Shown one piece after another: positions 5,063 through 8,065 of a DNA stretch of 8,065 nt; within the stretch, counting starts at the first letter, position 1, and every line of letters starts with the position of its first letter. The notes below the pieces were generated by a model. It saw nothing but the letters and a program-made list of their open reading frames with translations, ran no database searches and was not told where the DNA came from. Source of the DNA: Firmicutes bacterium CAG:24053_14. GTDB taxonomy: Bacteria; Bacillota; Clostridia; Oscillospirales; Oscillospiraceae. The DNA lies in NCBI GenBank assembly GCA_001916715.1, contig MNSZ01000015.1, positions 1-8,065 on the forward strand, written 5' to 3'. The position numbers were made by a program, and so were the translations under genes.

Positions 5063-6106
5063 ATGAGGAAAATTACTTGTCTTATCTTGGCCTTGGCACT
5101 GACGCTGCTGTGCGGCTGCGGCAGCAAAAGCGGCGGAGATGACGCGCAGGATAGCGGAAACACACAGCAGACGGAGGAGTTTGTCATTACCCCCATGGCG
5201 TCCGGGCTGGAGCTTGTGCCGTATAGTTGCGCGGATTTCTCCATGAGCATCCCCCAGGGCTGGGCGGTGGAAGCCGCTACGTCCAACGCAGGGATGTATC
5301 ACGCTTTGCGGGCATACGACCCCGCGTGCAGCGTAAATCAAATTTTGTATATCCTGAAGGCAGAGCCGCTGTTTGTGGATGATTTTCTGAAACAGAATTA
5401 CACCTACTGGAATGCGGCTTACGCGGCGTATCCTGTGATGGCGGAGGAATCCGTGAAGGGCTACTTCGATGTGCTGCCGCAGTATGTGGCGGCGGTGGCG
5501 GAAGAACCGTTTTACCGCGACCTCCACCTCCCACAGTATGAGAATTTCACGGTGACGGAGACCTTTGACGCGACCGGCTCTTTGGGCGGAACAGCCGGCG
5601 TGCTGCGTGCGGAGTTCACGCAGGACGGCATCGAGGCGGAGGGTATGTGCTCCGCAGAGCTTGTTCCCTTTCCCATCCCCGGCCTTGGCGGGTATTACAT
5701 GGCGTACAGCACCACCATCGTCTCCGCTGAAAAGGGAATGTTCCAGAATTGGGAGGACATTCTGACACGGAGCTTGGGCAGCCTGGACTATTCCGGCAGC
5801 TACACCTCCTCCGCCATGGCGCAGAGCGATGCGGTGATGCAGCAATCCCAGCAGTTGAGCCAGTCCGCCAATGAGATGCAGGATGCCATCATGTCCTCGT
5901 GGGAAAGCCGGAACACCAGTCAGGACATCATCAGCCAGAAGCAGAGCGATGCCACCATGGGCTTCGAGCGTGTGATGGACACGGAGACCGGCGAAATTTA
6001 TCAGACGGACAACGGCTTTACCGACTGGTATGACGGGGAACGGTATACGGCTATCACAGACGACCAGTACACGGAGGCCGTTGTGGGCCGGTTCTCGTGG
6101 AAGTAA
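5063..6106 (+). CDS. Secreted lipoprotein, uncharacterised clostridial type
   Basis: GGGAGGA (5051-5057) precedes the ATG. The 347-residue product begins with a basic residue pair, a hydrophobic stretch and a lipobox L-C-G-C19, so it should be lipid-modified at Cys19 and anchored outside the membrane. A short acidic/polar linker (20-40) follows. Residues 55-240 form a mixed domain starting YSCADFSMSIPQGWAVE, a pattern seen in proteins of the PsbP/YjgB-like kind, but I cannot fix the family. Residues 260-300 are Q/S/N-rich and helical. The C-terminus has the repeated motif type FERVMDTETGEIYQTDNGFTDWY, common in secreted clostridial proteins. Function unknown; a surface or cell-wall sensing role is possible. 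It is first in a two-gene operon, with a 13-nt gap to the next lipoprotein gene. Confidence 0.85.
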   Translation: MRKITCLILALALTLLCGCGSKSGGDDAQDSGNTQQTEEFVITPMASGLELVPYSCADFSMSIPQGWAVEAATSNAGMYHALRAYDPACSVNQILYILKAEPLFVDDFLKQNYTYWNAAYAAYPVMAEESVKGYFDVLPQYVAAVAEEPFYRDLHLPQYENFTVTETFDATGSLGGTAGVLRAEFTQDGIEAEGMCSAELVPFPIPGLGGYYMAYSTTIVSAEKGMFQNWEDILTRSLGSLDYSGSYTSSAMAQSDAVMQQSQQLSQSANEMQDAIMSSWESRNTSQDIISQKQSDATMGFERVMDTETGEIYQTDNGFTDWYDGERYTAITDDQYTEAVVGRFSWK

Positions 6107-6119
6107 GGGGGATATTCGA

Positions 6120-6887
6120 ATGAAAAAGATTTTGACCATGCTGCTGGCCGCAGCAATGCTTTTTACGCTGGCCGCCTGCGGCACGACACCCAACGAGGCA
6201 GACAACAATAAGAACAACGAACAGAACGACCATCAGGCCGAAACGCCCGACACGTCTTATGAAGCGCCTCAAATCACGGAACTGTATAACGAGGATTTCG
6301 ACTATACCGACGGCGTGGGCAACAGCGGGTACTATACTTACCGTGTGCCCCAAATCGAAGCCGATACGCAGGGCGCGGAGGCTATCAACAAGGCTATCTC
6401 CGATGAGTACAGCCCTATCGTGAATGGCGTGCTCGAAAATGTCTCGGATAAGGTCAGCCTGTCCTGCTTCTACGTAGCGTGGGAGAAATATCAGTATGAA
6501 AACATCCTGTCGCTGGTCGTCTCCTGTGGCTGGGATGCAGATGTGAACGAGTACAATGTGTATCTGTATGACATCGCCAGCGGCCAGCAGCTTACCACAG
6601 CGGACTTGCTGAAGGTAATGAATGTAGATGAAGCGGCATTCTTGGAGGCGGCACGCCGCGCTGCCGCTGCAACATTCGACACACAGTGGGGAACTATCGC
6701 GGGCGGCGATATGGATGAGTTTCTGACGGAGCGCCGCGATTGGACGCTGTCCGATGAAAACATCAACATGGACGTCCGCACATACGCTGACGGTGCCGGA
6801 AAGCTCCATGTTGTTCTGCCCATCGGCTCTATCGCCGGCGCGGACTCTTATGAGCAGGTGCTGGCGCTGGATGGCATCAGCAAATAA
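6120..6887 (+). CDS. Second secreted lipoprotein, DUF3298/DUF4163-like
   Basis: The start at 6120 is taken because MKKILTMLLAAAMLFTLAAC gives a perfect signal peptide with lipobox LAAC20; longer upstream readings overlap the previous gene. A G-rich ribosome site lies about 9 nt before it. Residues 21-45 are an N/E/Q-rich linker. Residues 60-165 (YYTYRVPQIEADTQGAEAIN..., then ILSLVVSCGW and YDIASGQQLTTADLL) resemble the DUF4163/DUF3298 region found in PdaC and in RsiV-type anti-sigma proteins. The family call comes from pattern memory and is moderate. The gene is 13 nt after the first lipoprotein and shares its terminator, so the two are probably made together and may act together at the cell surface. 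Confidence 0.85.
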   Translation: MKKILTMLLAAAMLFTLAACGTTPNEADNNKNNEQNDHQAETPDTSYEAPQITELYNEDFDYTDGVGNSGYYTYRVPQIEADTQGAEAINKAISDEYSPIVNGVLENVSDKVSLSCFYVAWEKYQYENILSLVVSCGWDADVNEYNVYLYDIASGQQLTTADLLKVMNVDEAAFLEAARRAAAATFDTQWGTIAGGDMDEFLTERRDWTLSDENINMDVRTYADGAGKLHVVLPIGSIAGADSYEQVLALDGISK

Positions 6888-6916
6888 GCGCGGTTCTCTG
6901 GACACATGAAACGAAT

Positions 6917-6955
6917 AAGCGCTCCCGCGAGGTTGATCCTCGCAGGGGCGCTTTT
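6917..6955 (+). terminator. Intrinsic terminator of the lipoprotein operon
   Basis: A long stem (6917-6925 with 6945-6953, then 6927-6932 with 6938-6943 after one C-A mismatch) has a TTGAT loop and runs into a short T stretch (6952-6955). On minus the hairpin is followed by a weaker U-rich sequence, so it may also serve the convergent gene. Confidence 0.8.
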
Positions 6956-7031
6956 CCTATGCAGCAGCGCTCCTGCGCCTGAGAAAATGCTGGTTAGGCT
7001 ATGCAAAAAACGGCAGTTTGTTGAATGTGTA

Positions 7032-8065
7032 TTATATGAGTAAGAATGTTTTGTTTGAAAATTGAGCGACATGAAACTCGACGCGCCATTCAATATCTTC
7101 CGCCACTGGTTCAAAATGCAACGCGGAGCAGACAGCGTGTAGATGTCCCTGAGCGTTCTTTCCGAACACAACTGCGGCTTGGCCAACCGCGCCACCGATA
7201 ACACCGACACAGACAATACCGTTTCTGGCCTCCGGCGCATAGCTGTCAGCACATGGGGCGATTTCCAAAAATGTGTCGGGTAGCACCAACGATTCGAGTC
7301 AAACTGTTGTTGAGAAATCGCCTGTTCTTCCAACTCCTGCACAGTCAATGTGTATTCCGTTCCGCTGACCGGATGGGAGAAAGAAAACGAATCACCGGGA
7401 GCGTGCGTCTTGAAATGCGGGCCGGGTACGCGGCACGGCTGCTGCTCCATCGTAATGGAAAGTGATTTTATTTCAGGGCGGCGTTTTCTGCCCCACAGAT
7501 AAGACTCCCTGTAAATCATCCAGCCGTAGGAGTCGTCTAAGCCATAATGCGCGGCTGCTGCTTGCGCCACTTTCTCGTTTGCTACTCCATCTGGCAAGCA
7601 TGGACTAATGCTTACTGCACAACCATGAGAAGGCAGTATTGTTTTCCCGTTCAGCTTTATTTTGGCGCTGAAATCAAGGTCAAGCGGATTTTCCAGTTCC
7701 ATCTGCATTTGCTGTTCCTGCGTAAAGTTTTCCGCTGAATCATTCTCAGCAGTCAGGTTCCATTTTGCTATGAACCTACGGATGTCCTCCGCTTCGGCAC
7801 GCATACAGAAATCCACGACCAGCCCCTTGCTGCAAGAATACACCGCAGGGATAATCCAATGATGCCCCGCCCAATCAAAGTGTTTATTCAATTTGATTTC
7901 TACTCCGGCACGGTCTCTTCCCGAATGCCCCCAGAAATTTCCCTCAAAGTAGACTTTCCATTCCGGAGCAGTCGGTTCTGCCGCAGGGTTCATGTCAATA
8001 TCGTAGTAGTCCTCTGTATACTTGATTTTCCCGTAATCAAAGGATGCTTGCAGCTCTTTGAGATA
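7032..8065 (-). pseudogene. Uncharacterised clostridial protein, frameshifted and partial
   Basis: The frame is open to the right edge, so the N-terminus is missing. The visible part starts YLKELQASFDYGKIKYTEDY and runs through HWIIPAVYSCSKGLVVDFCMR, SYGWMIYRESYLWGRKRRPEIKSLSITME, PCRVPGPHF and EYTLTVQELEEQ to the conserved YPTHF. There the frame is lost: five T (7267-7271, minus reading) stand where six are needed. The family's C-terminus, EIAPCADSYAPEA...GHLHAVCSALHFEPVAEDIEWRVEF, continues in the -1 frame to a TAA at 7032. Together about 344 codons are visible. The pattern matches a large family of unknown function in gut Clostridia. The usual IGGADGPTAI motif is here IGGAVGQAAVVFG. The break may be a true pseudogene, a sequencing error in the homopolymer, or -1 frameshifting. 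Confidence 0.7.

Noticed and set aside
5021..6217. Long minus-strand open frame opposite the first lipoprotein
   Set aside because: The plus strand has a signal peptide, lipobox, ribosome site and promoter. The antisense frame is H/R-rich and a by-product of codon bias.
6054..6905. Minus-strand open frame opposite the second lipoprotein
   Set aside because: It is antisense to a well-supported lipoprotein gene and has no ribosome site.

Overview
The window looks like chromosomal DNA from a gut-type, low-oxygen Firmicute of class Clostridia (Oscillospiraceae/Ruminococcaceae-like). This rests on medium-GC codon use, strong AGGAGG ribosome sites, two LxxC lipoproteins, and a right-edge gene whose C-terminus resembles an uncharacterised clostridial family. 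No species is named, because no marker gene is present.

Left part (1-2710): two tRNA-like 3' ends face each other. A partial one lies on + at the extreme edge, and a CCA-ended fragment lies on - at 137-164. They are separated by a minus-strand intrinsic terminator and a second hairpin. The minus fragment has no 5' half, and two perfect 12-bp tandem repeats (255-278) follow it. I read this as the end of an integrated element with its att site at a tRNA 3' end. Two plus-strand genes follow: an uncharacterised 306-residue protein with a D-x-DN...K...D...DD motif pattern, and a 390-residue winged-helix protein with an EVKRK motif. They are separated by a leader with a strong inverted repeat and a small open frame that overlaps the second gene's start. 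No integrase or relaxase lies in the window.

Middle (2552-4250): a minus-strand AAA ATPase/DUF4143 protein with a nuclease-like C-terminus. Its promoter carries three copies of a 14-bp direct repeat spaced exactly 33 bp apart. A perfect 17-bp hairpin lies at each end of this gene region. The downstream one is translated into an abnormal C-terminal tail of the ATPase.

Non-coding block (4250-5020): no convincing gene. It contains the best candidate for something undescribed. On the minus strand there is a consensus promoter (TTGACA, 17 bp, TATAAT), about 250 nt of hairpin-rich sequence with no meaningful ORF, and a textbook intrinsic terminator. This should be a small structured RNA. Its promoter is back to back with that of the following lipoprotein operon. 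The GC-rich stretch 4330-4690 is a second, weaker puzzle.

Right part (5004-8065): a plus-strand two-gene operon of secreted lipoproteins ending in an intrinsic terminator. A convergent minus-strand gene of an uncharacterised clostridial family follows; it runs off the right edge and is broken by a one-base frameshift in a T run.
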